Shown in pieces: positions 20,201 through 32,535 of a DNA stretch of 64,000 nucleotides (the stretch's first letter is position 1; each line of letters opens with the position of its first letter). The translations under genes were made by a program, and so were the position numbers. The notes beneath the pieces are model-generated. The model made no database searches and was not told where the DNA came from. It saw only the letters and a list, made by a program, of their open reading frames with translations. This stretch comes from Acholoe squamosa (lineage: Eukaryota > Annelida > Polychaeta > Phyllodocida > Polynoidae), in assembly GCA_949317995.1 (NCBI GenBank), contig OX439043.1:62327339-62391338 (forward strand). Reading direction: 5' to 3'.

Positions 20201-23200
20201 ATACAAATATAGAGAGAAAAAGTCCGTAGTCAAGGTCAAGGATCGAGGTAGTGAGGGATTCGAGGTAGTAAGAGCTCGAGGAACCAAGGGCCGACTGTAC
20301 TCTTTATTGCATGATTTGGTTACAACGAATTTCGTTTATAAAGAATCTTTTTGCCAATTCCAAGCACTTTGTTATAACAGAATTTTACTGTATATCCCTT
20401 CTCAGATTTCACCTTTCCTTTACAAAGGTTCACTGCACTATTAATGATTCTTGTTGATTTTCTGTAACAGTTGCAGGTCAGACTCCTGCCCCACCAGACA
20501 TGGCAGACCTGGACATTCCTGCCCCACCACATGTGGCAGACCTGGACATTACTGCCCCACCACATGTGGCAGACCTGGACATACCTGCCCCCCCCCCCAC
20601 ACGTGGCAGATGTTGATAAAGGTATGTCACATACAGAACTCTAATATCCCTGATAACTACATCCCCTAGTTAGTGTTGAGTGGTCACTTTTAGAACTACA
20701 TGTACCAATAAGTATACCAAAAAGGGGAGACTTGTTCATTATTTGAGTATGGATGTGAGGGAAGCAGCCTGTTGCTATCCTCTTGGCAGAAAACATTGGC
20801 AAATATTTTTATTAGCTTTGGGTAATAGACAAAGAAAAAACATGTGGAAAAGACAATTTAAAACCATTTTTCAGTGTTTTTTAAACACATGCCTGTGTTG
20901 GGTGGCAGTTTCCCTTAAGGAGAGACTCATCATACATCAAAAGCAGTAAGGACATTATTCTGTACAGTGGTTTCATTCTGTTGGAGTCCAAGCTGGGGTC
21001 AAGTTGGGTTTGATGGAATAGTCCATTCCACTGACTATAAAGGAGCGGACAGGGTAAGGCCTGCAGCACCTTCACATGCCTCCCATAGTGAGTCTGATGC
21101 CTGGCCTTTCTAGGGATATGTTTTGACAGTACAGTAGGATGACTCGCAGAAATACAAATGTAGCTACAATTTTAAACAATAGCCTCTAGGCTCAAAGTCC
21201 CTTTGTTCAAGTACACTAAATCTGTTAAACTTGAAGGAAAAGACAAGTTAAATTTCAAGTTTCTTAGGGCTTCCCCTAGCCCACATAATAGGGTCTATTT
21301 CTCATCTTTCCTATCCCCTCAGGATGTGTGTGGTGCACATATGTGCAGGCACTGACACATTCCTCTGAAATTATGTAATGTAGTTCTCGCCATGAATATG
21401 ACCTTAGCTGTAGAAATGGCGTTAAACATCTATTACTCACTTCAATTCAATACATCACAGGAGAACATGCAAGTTCTGGTGTCCATGCATATGCTAGGAA
21501 AGTGAAGAAAGAACAGCACAGCACATACGGGTCCCAAGATATTGCAGGAAACCCCCTAGCAGCAGGCAAGTAATGGCTAGCACTTTATACATGTACAAAC
21601 TACTATGGTGACAGTACATACAGTACAATAATATTATAATGGAGCGATATGTAACTTTGATCATCTTATCATCTACATCCACAAGCTTATCCTGTATAAT
21701 ATGGTAGGGGATATACTAGTTCAATAGTTCCTTCACCTTCTTGACAGAGCTCAACAATTTTGTCAAAAAGTACCACAGCTACTGTAGAAAGGACACCATG
21801 GCAACTCATGTTGAACCTGAAAATGGTGAGTAACTATGTACTGTAGTTGTTTTGAATATTAGCATGTAGAACAGATTGGAGACTTTTGACTACTACCGTA
21901 ATCTCCCGCGTATAAGGCGCATCCCGCGTATAAGGCGCACCCAGAGTTTCAGAATATATTCAAAAAAATAAAAAATTCATAACTTTTGTTCTAATGAATG
22001 GGTTTTCAAAATTCAAAAAGCTATGTGCTGTTTGGACCCCAGTGACGCTCCTGGACCCCAAATGCATCAGATGAGCTTATATGGTAGTGTAAAATATCAA
22101 AAGAAAGTTCTTGGTGTCCCCCTTGTGGATCCAATTAGAACTAAAACCCCCTGTATAAGACGCGCCTTATACGCGGGAGATTACGGTAAGCTAGCAGTGA
22201 TTGGCCACAGTTTGGTAGTGATTTGGCACAGTTCCTGTTGATGTTTCTCAGCTTCTGAGCTCCTAACTCAGGCTGATCAAATGTCATGTTGCATAATGTT
22301 ATGTTACATGAGTTCACACAGAAAGGAAGGAACGAATCCCGGTCAGTGTTCCACTGAGAAACAACCACAGGAAAATAATTTGATGCAAAAATAACATGTT
22401 CGTTATCTATATCATTCTTTTATGTTCTTGTATAAATATAATATAATACATGAAGATCTACATTGTTTCTTACTGATGTACAAAGTACATTGTACTTAGG
22501 CATATATACAAATTTACACTCCCTTTAGACAAAAACATGTAGTACTGTTGTGAGACAAGCACTGAGCGGCAAGGTAATGTATACCTGAAGATCATATTAG
22601 AATCTAAGTACATGAGATTAAGGCAATTTAATTTCAATCAAGTACTCAGGGAGTATTTAAATCCCATATGTACAAATGCTATGCTCTATTACAAAATCTC
22701 AATATAGAATGTAATGCCAATTCCAACCCATATGTACATATGCTATGCTTTATTACAAAATCTCGATATAGAATTTAAGGCCAATTCCAACCCATGTACA
22801 TACTTTCAGTACATTATATTATATTATATATTACCTATAAGCTAGCAATGAGCATCCTTGTAAATTTTCCTACCCCTGAGGTATTAACCTACACAATTTG
22901 CCTCCATATGCCTTTAATGTGAACCTGATATTTACAATGTGGTCTAAGACACCTACTTTCAGACTACTTCTCTTTGTACAGTGGATGTTGTGTATGAGTT
23001 GCAAAGGCAACTTAAGACAGCCAACTTGAAACTGAAAGCCCTTGGCCAGGATAAGAAGACAACTACCGGTAGCAGGTTTTCTCACAAGTCTATAGAAAAC
23101 AATGACGACAAGACCAAGTAAGTTTAGTAGCCCATGAAGTCTATGACAGTACAAGTTTCCTGAATGAACAAAAGCCATAGATGATGTCAGTGAAACAGGC

Positions 23201-23864
23201 ATAGCTTATTAACTGCCTGAGTAGCCTTGTATGGTACGTTTAACCTGCCTTCGGTAGGCATTCACACGTGCCTGTCTAGGATGGCAGCTTCCCTTAAGGA
23301 GAGACTCAGCATACTGGAAAGCAGTAAGGACATTATTTAATAAAGTTAGACATGCATGACATATGGCATGGGAACAAGCAATGTACAGACGACATGGGAA
23401 TAAGCAATGTATAGTTTGGTATCCCTTTAGTGCAACTTTTGTTATACCCCATGTATAAGGCAACCCTTCATATGGCCTCCCCGTATGTTTCCTGTAAGTC
23501 ATAACCCCCACCTCCACTGCCAGCACCTTGCATGGTTCTCATGCAGTGACAAACCATGCAGTGACCAACCCAGCACACATGCTAGTTCACCCTCTGAGAT
23601 AGTTGAATGTTCTCCATTGGTTTATGCATTCATGCATCAAAACAATCTATTAATGCATCAGTGGCTCTTAAAGACTATATCCTCATAGTTCTGAATAATA
23701 GAAGTTTCTGATGTACCAAATAACCTTTACAAACTAATACAAACATGAAATAACCCTTACCATTAGGACAAAGACCCCACAGCTAGTGCAATCCCTCTGC
23801 TGCGCAGTCGTAAAGTGGACTGTATTCAGGTCATGTCCGCGTGCCAGCATGTCCTTGCTGTAAG
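17208..23864 (+). CDS. Split gene of unknown function with Ala-Pro-Asp repeat exon
   Basis: Eight candidate exons have AG acceptors and GT (one GC) donors: 17208-17315, 17758-17901, 18381-18446, 20471-20621, 21461-21565, 21748-21825, 22982-23117 and 23767-23864. Read with one base carried over at each junction (phase 1), exons 1-3 and 5-7 stay open without stops. That is unlikely by chance. The encoded chain is hydrophilic. Exon 4 has three PAPPHVADLDI-type repeats, and exon 7 contains a likely coiled coil (YELQRQLKTANLKLKALGQ). No known domain was recognised. The first coding exon was not found. The last exon hits a TAA (23861-23863) in the carried frame but is open in another frame up to a good donor, so the 3' end is uncertain. 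It could also be a decaying gene. Confidence 0.6.
18960..19195. repeat. ~60-bp tandem repeat, 3 units
   Basis: Three units carry GCCACCATTGAGCTCTGGGC followed by GGCAGGAGGGGTA. They lie inside the outer pogo/Tigger-like element. Confidence 0.8.
19217..20297. mobile_element. pogo/Tigger-like MITE, inner nested copy
   Basis: This 1,081-bp element has ends CAGTCGGCCCTTGGTTCCTC and the matching reverse complement, flanked by TA (19215-19216 and 20298-20299). It has no transposase frame. It entered the outer element later. Confidence 0.8.
20588..20598 (+). other. C11 run that breaks the exon frame
   Basis: The third repeat in exon 4 contains eleven C. The repeat pattern and the phase of the next exon both require ten. 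The extra base takes the frame to a TGA a few codons later. It may be a real mutation, a length polymorphism, or a sequencing error in a homopolymer. Confidence 0.7.
20890..20965. repeat. Intronic dispersed repeat, copy A
   Basis: GGTGGCAGTTTCCCTTAAGG and AAAGCAGTAAGGACATTATT recur at 23270-23340 in the same orientation. Both copies lie in introns of the split gene. Confidence 0.7.
21896..22186. mobile_element. TA-target MITE (CCGTAATCTCCCGCG family), copy 2
   Basis: This 291-bp element is bounded by TA (21894-21895 and 22187-22188). Ends are CCGTAATCTCCCGCGTATAA and its reverse complement. It is located in the intron between exons 6 and 7 of the split gene. Confidence 0.85.
23270..23345. 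repeat. Intronic dispersed repeat, copy B
   Basis: This is the counterpart of 20890-20965, with the same TTCCCTTAAGGAGAGACTCA core. Confidence 0.7.
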
Positions 23865-24021
23865 GTAATTTGATAACAGCTTACAAACTTCAGAGCATCA
23901 ATACCCCCCAACATATTTAACTCAGTATTGCAAATAAGTGGGAGCGTAATGACATGGGGACATCTCAACCGCTACACCTTACACGTATAGCTACACAAGC
24001 TTAAAAAGTAAAATATTTTGG

Positions 24022-25776
24022 TTACCGGCAGTACTGGAGGACCTCCTGCTGTAGGTTTTTGTCATTCACAGAGTCCATTATCCCAACAGTACTCATTTTC
24101 ATGAGGTTACCACTCCTCCAGGAGCAGAACTCGGGATCGAATGCCTGCTCCTTGATCTCCTTGATCTCCTTTGTACTCCACGTAGCCCAATTTGCAAGGA
24201 GCTCGTTGAAACACTTGACAGCACACTTCCGGGTCTTCTCCAGGCTGGTACCGTGGGCTTTCTGCAGGTGCAGAGCCAGGTCCCGGCGCCGGTGGGTGGT
24301 GATGGTGCCGTCACACAGTTTGCCTGGGCGATCTCCAGGGATATACCGCGTCAAAGGCTTGTGGTGCATATGCTGCTCCACAATATGTCTTCTCGCCGGT
24401 GAGCGAGAGCTGACATGACTCGAGCGGGCATTTACGGCGGCTGCCGCTCGGCCCCCATTGAGTCATAGCCCACTGAACTTTCGTTCTGGACTCATAGTGG
24501 TAAATGGAACCCAATTTGGACTTGAGTTGATTGATCCAAATCAGGTAAAATTTACCAACTGGCGTATCGTGAGGACCGGACTTCATCCACTCCTCATCAC
24601 CGCTATCACCATCCTTATTGACGGCGCCCGGGCACATGAAATGGATTGTGTCGTATGCACAATCCGAGAAGCAGCGGGGGACACGTTCTTCAAATCCCTC
24701 GGCTGCGTTCTTCCACATCCACTTCTGATTTTCATCCTTGGGGACGTCCGTGGTCATTTCTTCCCACGTCGCCATGGACTCCAAATCAGATTTGGCTGAC
24801 GCGGGCAGCTCCGGGTCGCTTTCGCTTCCTGAGTCACTGCTCGTGTAGATGCCGTTCCTCTAGGCTGGGCTCGGCTGGTGGTAGTAGTACCAGTCGAAGC
24901 CACAACCGAGGTGGTGGCGGCCGTCCCGCTGGTGGTAGCAGTGGGTGCTGCAGTAACCGGGGTGGCTACTGTGACTGTAGTCGCTTTGGAGGCTGCAGAC
25001 TTCGGGTCGCCCTTACCCCTCTTCTTGGTAGTAGAGGGTTCGGGGTCCGCCGGAGACGCTTTTGCTCCATTCTTCTCCCTGCGGCTCGCCTTGGATGGCT
25101 GCGGCGGGGCTTCAGGACTAGAATCTGACTTGCGGGGATCCTTGTCCTTAGCCCGAGTGCTCCTCCTGCTACTGACCGGTGAGTCAGTGCCGGAGGCGGC
25201 ACTCGCGTGGAGTTGAGCCTGCTGCTTGCGGTGGGCCCGACGGGTAGCGGCTAACTCCTTCTGCTGTTCGTCAAGCTCACGACACTTGGCTTCAACACCA
25301 GCCTGCTGGCGAGAAATGTCCTCGTCCGAGATACCACCAGCCGCCTCAGGTATACTGGCGCCTGGTTCCTTCTCGGACTTGGACCTTTTGATTGCTATCC
25401 GAAGGTCCTCTACTTCGAGATCAGACTCGGGAAGTGGTACCTTCGGCGTGGGCTTACGGCTCAATTTCTTGATCCGTCCGGATTCCACCGACGACTGTGT
25501 GACGGTGGAGTCTGTGTGCATATCTGACTCAGACTCCCTAAGCTGGCTTGCCTTCCGGGTTATCCCTTCGGACAGAAGCACAGCACGAGCCAAGTTCTCA
25601 TCCAGTGCCATAGCTCCCGCAAACCGTCTATAGTTGCGGAGCCACGACACCGGCATGTTCTCGGCCAACTCGTCCGTACACGAGTCTATCACCAGAGTTT
25701 TGAAATCGTCTGGGATATTCTCGGGTTGGCCGGGCACTTCCGCTAAGGGACCGCATCCAAACATGGAGGGATGCAT
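24022..25776 (-). pseudogene. GC-rich gag-like or domesticated ORF with two frameshifts
   Basis: A GC-rich island stands out from its AT-rich surroundings on the - strand. Segment A runs from the ATG at 25776 down to a stop at 24754, and covers residues beginning MHPSMFGCGPLAEVPG, a charged coiled-coil-like region and a Ser/Thr/Ala/Lys-rich stretch. Segment B, in another frame, is open from about 24859 to 24311 and includes an acidic linker and a Trp/Cys-rich domain (CPLESCQ). Segment C, back in the first frame, runs to 24022 and holds His/Cys residues spaced like C2H2 fingers (THRRRDLALHLQKAHG). The two shifts are of opposite sign. An upstream in-frame ATG at 25887 lies in AT-rich sequence and is less likely to be the start. 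Plausible identities are ORF1 of an unrecognised retroelement or a domesticated zinc-finger gene. No reverse transcriptase or recombinase lies next to it. Confidence 0.55.
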
Positions 25777-25904
25777 GGGGATGTACGTTATGGAGCTTTT
25801 GAATAGGTTATAAATGACTGCCAAATTGGGTGACCCTGTTACACTATGAATATTGATTAAATAACTCTCAAAACAATTTATATTCATTCTTTCATATTTA
25901 GACA

Positions 25905-26990
25905 CCCTAATTTGAAAATTGATCTTTCTAATCCCTCACCTACAATTCTATATCCTAAATCAGGACCGGTTCGCACCCAAAGACACACCAGGAGCAGCCA
26001 TCCTTCTAATGATATTGGTGTATCTAACATGAGGCAGACACGAAGGCAAGTCAGGAGCCAGCTTCCTTCCGACAAGAACGCCGGCACATCTTATGTCAGG
26101 CAGACAAGAGGACAGGCTAAGATTTTTAACAAAATGTTAAGTTCTTCATAATCTCCGACTCAACATTGAACATTTGTCAATAACATATATGTATAGGTTT
26201 ATTGGCCCAGGTCCTCCTGGGTCATTAGTGGCGCCTTTTCACGGAAAAACGTTCGCTTGAAACAGTTGGTTTCAAGATGGTCTTGTAGGTTTAAACATTC
26301 ATTTTTTTTAAACATTTCTTTTCTGATATGTAAAACCTAGTATATTAAGATCATGTTTTTGTTGACAATTCTCGGAAAATTTGTAGTGGTAACGCTTAAA
26401 TATCTAACTGTACTGACCTCAAAATTCTCTCCATAGACTAGCATTGTGCCGTAGATTTTAGGGGTAGAGGAGGGGTAGAGGTAACACATGGGGTCCTATG
26501 GGAATTGTCCAATTGAGACGCTTTTTTTCAGCAGGTAAGTCTCCGTTAGTATAGCTATACTGATAACAAGTGCAGTAGACACTACAAGAAAGTTAATTTT
26601 ATTGTATAGGACCATTCATGACCGCCATAATTGCTAAATTTCTCACCATTTGGCATAGAGATGGATTATATTGTATAGGAACGTTCATATACATGGGCCA
26701 TAAGTGCTCTATAGCACATGTCAAACTTTATGTTAACTGTTAAATAGGAATTGATTACAGATATTGCATTCATGTCTATGTGGACATTTGTGGACTTTGC
26801 CTCCTACTTTTTTCTGTTCTCACCATTCATACATTAATCTGTCAACCCCTATAGTGGCCATTATATAAGGCACTCTTGGTATTTTGGAAGTTAATCTGGG
26901 TTCCGGTGGAAAAGAATTTGACAAGGTTGCACAACAGAATATATCTCTGATGCTCCAATGAGCAATTAGATGGTGTGGCCAGTTGCCAGC
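25905..26990. other. AT-rich non-coding stretch before the satellite
   Basis: A short imperfect direct repeat (GGCAGACACGAAGGCAAG / GGCAGACAAGAGGACAGG) lies at 26034-26115. ATTGTATAGGA recurs near 26601 and 26670. No gene was recognised. Confidence 0.5.
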
Positions 26991-26994
26991 TAAT

Positions 26995-29900
26995 AAACAG
27001 TATTGATTCTAAGTTGACGGGTTTTGTTGTGCTTGTGTACGAATTTTGCTACATTGTCCATCCACATAAACTAGCAATCAATAAATTGTCACCCATCCAA
27101 TATTGAGATAGCACACATGCTCATCCCTGTAGTAATCCTATGTCAACCCCGACACTTACTGTACCAGACCAACAGTTGTCCAGCCTTATCAAATGTTTTG
27201 AATATTGGTCTAAATGTTGTCCAGGCACCTTAAACTAGCAATTTGGAGTGAATAAAAGAATAATTTGTCACCCATCCGGTATTGAGATAGCACACATGCT
27301 CATCCCTGTAGTAATCCTATGTCAACCCCGACACTTACTATACCAGACCAACTGTTGTCCAGGCTCATCAAATGTATGAAATATTGGTCTAAATGTTGTC
27401 CAGGCACCATAAACTAGCAATTTGTATTGAATAAAGAAATAATTTGTCACTCATCCGATATTGAGATAGCACACATGCTCATCCCTGTAGTAATCCTATA
27501 TGAATCCCGACACATACTATACCACACCAAGTGTTGTCCAGGCTCATCAAATGTTTGGAATATTGGTCTAAATTTTGTCCAGGCACCATAAACTAGCAAT
27601 TTGTATTGAATAAAGAAATAATTTGTCACTCATCCAATATTGAGATAGCACACATGCTCATCCCTGTAGTAATCCTATATGAATCCCGACACATACTATA
27701 CCACACCAAGTGTTGTCCAGGCTCATCAAATGTTTTGAATTTTGGTCTAAATGTTGTCCAGGCACCTTAAACTAGCAATTTTGAGTGAATAAAAGAATAA
27801 TTTGTCACCCATCCGGTATTGAGATAGTACACATGCTCATCCCTGTAGTAATCCTATGTCAACCCCGACACTTACTATACCAGACCAAGTGTTGTCCAGG
27901 CTCATCAAATGTATGAAATATTACTCTAAATGTTGTCCAGGCACCTTAAACTAGCAATTTGGAGTGAATAAAAGAATAATTTGTCACCCATCCGATATTG
28001 AGATAGTACACATAGTCATCCCTGTAGTAATCCTATATGAATCCCGACACATACTATACCACACCAAGTGTTGTCCAGGCGCATCAAATGTATGAAATAT
28101 TGGTCTAAATGTTGTCCAGGCACCTTAAACTAGCAATTTGGGGTGAATAAAAGAATAATTTGTCACCCATCCGGTATTGAGATAGCACACATGCTCATCC
28201 CTGTAGTAATCCTATATGAATCCCGACACATACTATACCACACCAAGTGTTGTCCAGGCTCATCAAATGTTTTGAATTTTGGTCTAAATGTTGTCCAGGC
28301 ACCTTAAACTAGCAATTTTGAGTGAATAAAAGAATAATTTGTCACCCATCCGATATTGAGATAGTACACATAGTCATCCCTGTAGTAATCCTATATGAAT
28401 CCCGACACATACTATACCACACCAAGTGTTGTCCAGGCTTATCAAATGTTTTGAACATTGGTCTAAATGATGTCCAGGCACCTTAAACTAGCAATTTGGA
28501 GTGAATAAAAGAATAATTTGTCACCCATCCGATATTGAGATAGCACACATGCTCATCCCTGTAGTAATCCTATGTCAACCCCGACACTTACTATACCAGA
28601 CCAACTGTTGTCCAGGCTCATCAAATGTATGAAATATTGGTCTAAATGATGTCCAGGCACCATAAACTAGCAATTTGTATTGAATAAAGAAATAATTTGT
28701 CACTCATCCGATATAGAGATAGCACACATGCTCATCCCTGTAGTAATCCTATATGAATCCCGACACATACTATACCACACCAAGTGTTGTCCAGGCTCAT
28801 CAAATGTATGAAATATTGGTCTAAATGTTGTCCAGGCACCTTAAACTAGCAATTTGGAGTGAATAAAAGAATAATTTGTCACCCATCCGGTATTGAGATA
28901 GCACACATGCTCATCCCTGTAGTAATCCTATGTCAACCCCGACACTTACTATACCAGACCAACTGTTGTCCAGGCTCATCAAATGTATGAAATATTGGTC
29001 TAAATGTTGTCCAGGCACCATAAACTAGCAATTTGTATTGAATAAAGAAATAATTTGTCACTCATCCGATATTGAGATAGCACACATGCTCATCCCTGTA
29101 GTAATCCTATATGAACCCCGACACATACTATACCACACCAAGTGTTGTCCAGGCTCATCAAATGTATGAAATATTGGTCTAAATGTTGTCCAGGCACCTT
29201 AAACTAGCAATTTGGAGTGAATAAAAGAATAATTTGTCACCCATCCGATATTGAGATAGCACACATGCTCATCCCTGATGTAATCCTATAAGAACCCCGA
29301 CACTTACACTACCAGACCAAGTGTTGTCCAGGCTTATCAAATGTATGAAATATTGGTCTAAATGTTGTCCAGGCACCTTAAACTAGCAATTTGGAGTGAA
29401 TAAAAGAATAATTTGTCACCCATCCGATATTGAGATAGTACACATAGTCATCCCTGTAGTAATCCTATATGAATCCCGACACATACTATACCACACCAAG
29501 TGTTGTCCAGGCTTATCAAATGTTTTGAACATTGGTCTAAATGATGTCCAGGCACCTTAAACTAGCAATTTGGAGTGAATAAAAGAATAATTTGTCACCA
29601 ATCCGATATTGAGATAGCACACATGCTCATCCCTGTAGTAATCCTATGTCAACCCCGACACTTACTATACCAGACCAACTGTTGTCCAGGCTCATCAAAT
29701 GTATGAAATATTGGTCTAAATGATGTCCAGGCACCATAAACTAGCAATTTGTATTGAATAAAGAAATAATTTGTCACTCATCCGATATAGAGATAGCACA
29801 CATGCTCATCCCTGTAGTAATCCTATATGAATCCCGACACATACTATACCACACCAAGTGTTGTCCAGGCTCATCAAATGTATGAAATATTGGTCTAAAT

Positions 29901-32026
29901 GTTGTCCAGGCACCTTAAACTAGCAATTTGGAGTGAATAAAAGAATAATTTGTCACCCATCCGGTATTGAGATAGCACACATGCTCATCCCTGTAGTAAT
30001 CCTATATGAATCCCGACACATACTATACCACACCAAGTGTTGTCCAGGCTTATCAAATGTTTTGAACATTGGTCTAAATGATGTCCAGGCACCTTAAACT
30101 AGCAATTTGGAGTGAATAAAAGAATAATTTGTCACCCATCCGATATTGAGATAGCACACATGCTCATCCCTGTAGTAATCCTATGTCAACCCCGACACTT
30201 ACTATACCAGACCAACTGTTGTCCAGGCTCATCAAATGTATGAAATATTGGTCTAAATGATGTCCAGGCACCATAAACTAGCAATTTGTATTGAATAAAG
30301 AAATAATTTGTCACTCATCCGATATAGAGATAGCACACATGCTCATCCCTGTAGTAATCCTATATGAATCCCGACACATACTATACCACACCAAGTGTTG
30401 TCCAGGCTCATCAAATGTATGAAATATTGGTCTAAATGTTGTCCAGGCACCTTAAACTAGCAATTTGGAGTGAATAAAAGAATAATTTGTCACCCATCCG
30501 GTATTGAGATAGCACACATGCTCATCCCTGTAGTAATCCTATGTCAACCCCGACACTTACTATACCAGACCAACTGTTGTCCAGGCTCATCAAATGTATG
30601 AAATATAGGTCTAAATGTTGTCCAGGCACCATAAACTAGCAATTTGTATTGAATAAAGAAATAATTTGTCACTCATCCAATATTGAGATAGCACACATGC
30701 TCATCCCTGTAGTAATCCTATATGAACCCCGACACATACTATACCACACCAAGTGTTGTCCAGGCTCATCAAATGTATAAAATATTGGTCTAAATGTTGT
30801 CCAGGCACCTTAAACTAGCAATTTGGAGTGAATAAAAGAATAATTTGTCACCCATCCGATATTGAGATAGTACACATGCTCATCCCTGATGTAATCCTAT
30901 AAGAACCCCGACACTTACACTACCAGACCAAGTGTTGTCCAGGCTTATCAAATGTATGAAATATTGGTCTAAATGTTGTCCAGGCACCTTAAACTAGCAA
31001 TTTGGAGTGAATAAAAGAATAATTTGTCACCCATCCGATATTGAGATAGTACACATAGTCATCCCTGTAGTAATCCTATATGAATCCCGACACATACTAT
31101 ACCACACCAAGTGTTGTCCAGGCTTATCAAATGTTTTGAACATTGGTCTAAATGATGTCCAGGCACCTTAAACTAGCAATTTGGAGTGAATAAAAGAATA
31201 ATTTGTCACCAATCCGATATTGAGATAGCACACATGCTCATCCCTGTAGTAATCCTATGTCAACCCCGACACTTACTATACCAGACCAACTGTTGTCCAG
31301 GCTCATCAAATGTATGAAATATTGGTCTAAATGATGTCCAGGCACCATAAACTAGCAATTTGTATTGAATAAAGAAATAATTTGTCACTCATCCGATATA
31401 GAGATAGCACACATGCTCATCCCTGTAGTAATCCTATATGAATCCCGACACATACTATACCACACCAAGTGTTGTCCAGGCTCATCAAATGTATGAAATA
31501 TTGGTCTAAATGTTGTCCAGGCACCTTAAACTAGCAATTTGGAGTGAATAAAAGAATAATTTGTCACCCATCCGGTATTGAGATAGCACACATGCTCATC
31601 CCTGTAGTAATCCTATGTTAACCCCGACACTTACTATACCAGACCAACTGTTGTCCAGGCTCATCAAATGTATGAAATATTGGTCTAAATGTTGTCCAGG
31701 CACCTTAAACTAGCAATTTGGAGTGAATAAAAGAATAATTTGTCACCCATCCGGTATTGAGATAGCACACATGCTCATCCCTGTAGTAATCCTATGTCAA
31801 TCCCGACACATACTATACCACACCAAGTGTTGTCCAGGCTTATCAAATGTTTTGAATATTGGTCTAAATGTTGTCCAGGCACCTTAAACTAGCAATTTGG
31901 AGTGAATAAAAGAACAATTTGTCACCCATCCGATATTGAGATAGCACACATGCTCATCCTTGTAGTAATCCTATGTCAACCCCGACACTTACTATACCAG
32001 ACCAAGTGTTGTCCAGGCTTATCAAT
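26995..32026 (+). repeat. 179-bp satellite array, ~28 units, with higher-order period
   Basis: The word CCAGGCACC recurs at 27221, 27400, 27579 and 27758, giving an exact 179-bp period that continues to about 32026. Each unit contains TGTTGTCCAGGC twice, 41-42 bp apart. Units fall into two main types, reading GTCAACCCCGACACTTA or ATGAATCCCGACACATA. Rare variants recur exactly 1,611 bp (nine units) apart, showing block duplication. Stops occur in all frames, so it is non-coding. Confidence 0.95.
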
Positions 32027-32253
32027 TCCTTATAGGGCAGATGTATAGTGATATTCATGGTGTTATCCATAGTTAGGCACTGATTACATAGGTGTCCTAT
32101 GGAATATCCATTATCTGCAATTGGTTGACTATGGATATCCACATTATATAGGAAATAGTTGGAATTTCTCTATAGGGCAGATGTAAAGTGATATTCATCG
32201 TGTTATCCATAGTTAGGCACTGATTACATAGATGTCCCATGGAATATCCATTA

Positions 32254-32535
32254 CCGTAATCTCCCGCGTAGAGTTCAAGCTGTCATCGGCACACGGTCGG
32301 CATTTTCCCCGCCGAGCAAATCTACACCGACCGGTCTGCCGTGCTGCTGGCGCTATGAGTTCAAGCTGTCATCGGCGCATGGTGGGCCTTATTTTGGGGT
32401 GTTTTCCCAATTGAAAGTCAGAAAAACCCGCGTATAAGGCGCACCCCAAACTCAAGGCAATTTACCTCCCGCGTATAAGACCCAGCAGCATTTTGTTTGG
32501 CGTAGAAGACGCGCCTTCTACGCGGGAGATTACGG
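32254..32535. mobile_element. TA-target MITE copy 3, inserted in the 140-bp satellite
   Basis: This 282-bp element, with CCGTAATCTCCCGCG at both ends inverted, is flanked by TA (32252-32253 and 32536-32537). Neighbouring satellite units read CCATTATATGCAATTGG without it, which gives the empty site directly. Confidence 0.92.

Larger units (their letters stand above)
18734..20390. mobile_element. pogo/Tigger-like element interrupted by a second one
   Basis: The left end CAGTAAAATTTCTTTACAAC and the right end GTTATAACAGAATTTTACTG are flanked by TA (18732-18733 and 20391-20392). CAGT-starting ends with a TA target are typical of the pogo/Tigger group. No transposase is present. Another element (19217-20297) sits inside it. 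The whole nest lies in the intron between exons 3 and 4 of the split gene. Confidence 0.7.

Noticed and set aside
24059..25633. Several + strand open frames in the GC-rich island
   Set aside because: They are opposite-strand shadows. The - strand reading has far more natural protein composition.
26995..32026. CRISPR-like array
   Set aside because: Units are contiguous 179-bp monomers with no unique spacers, in a eukaryotic context.
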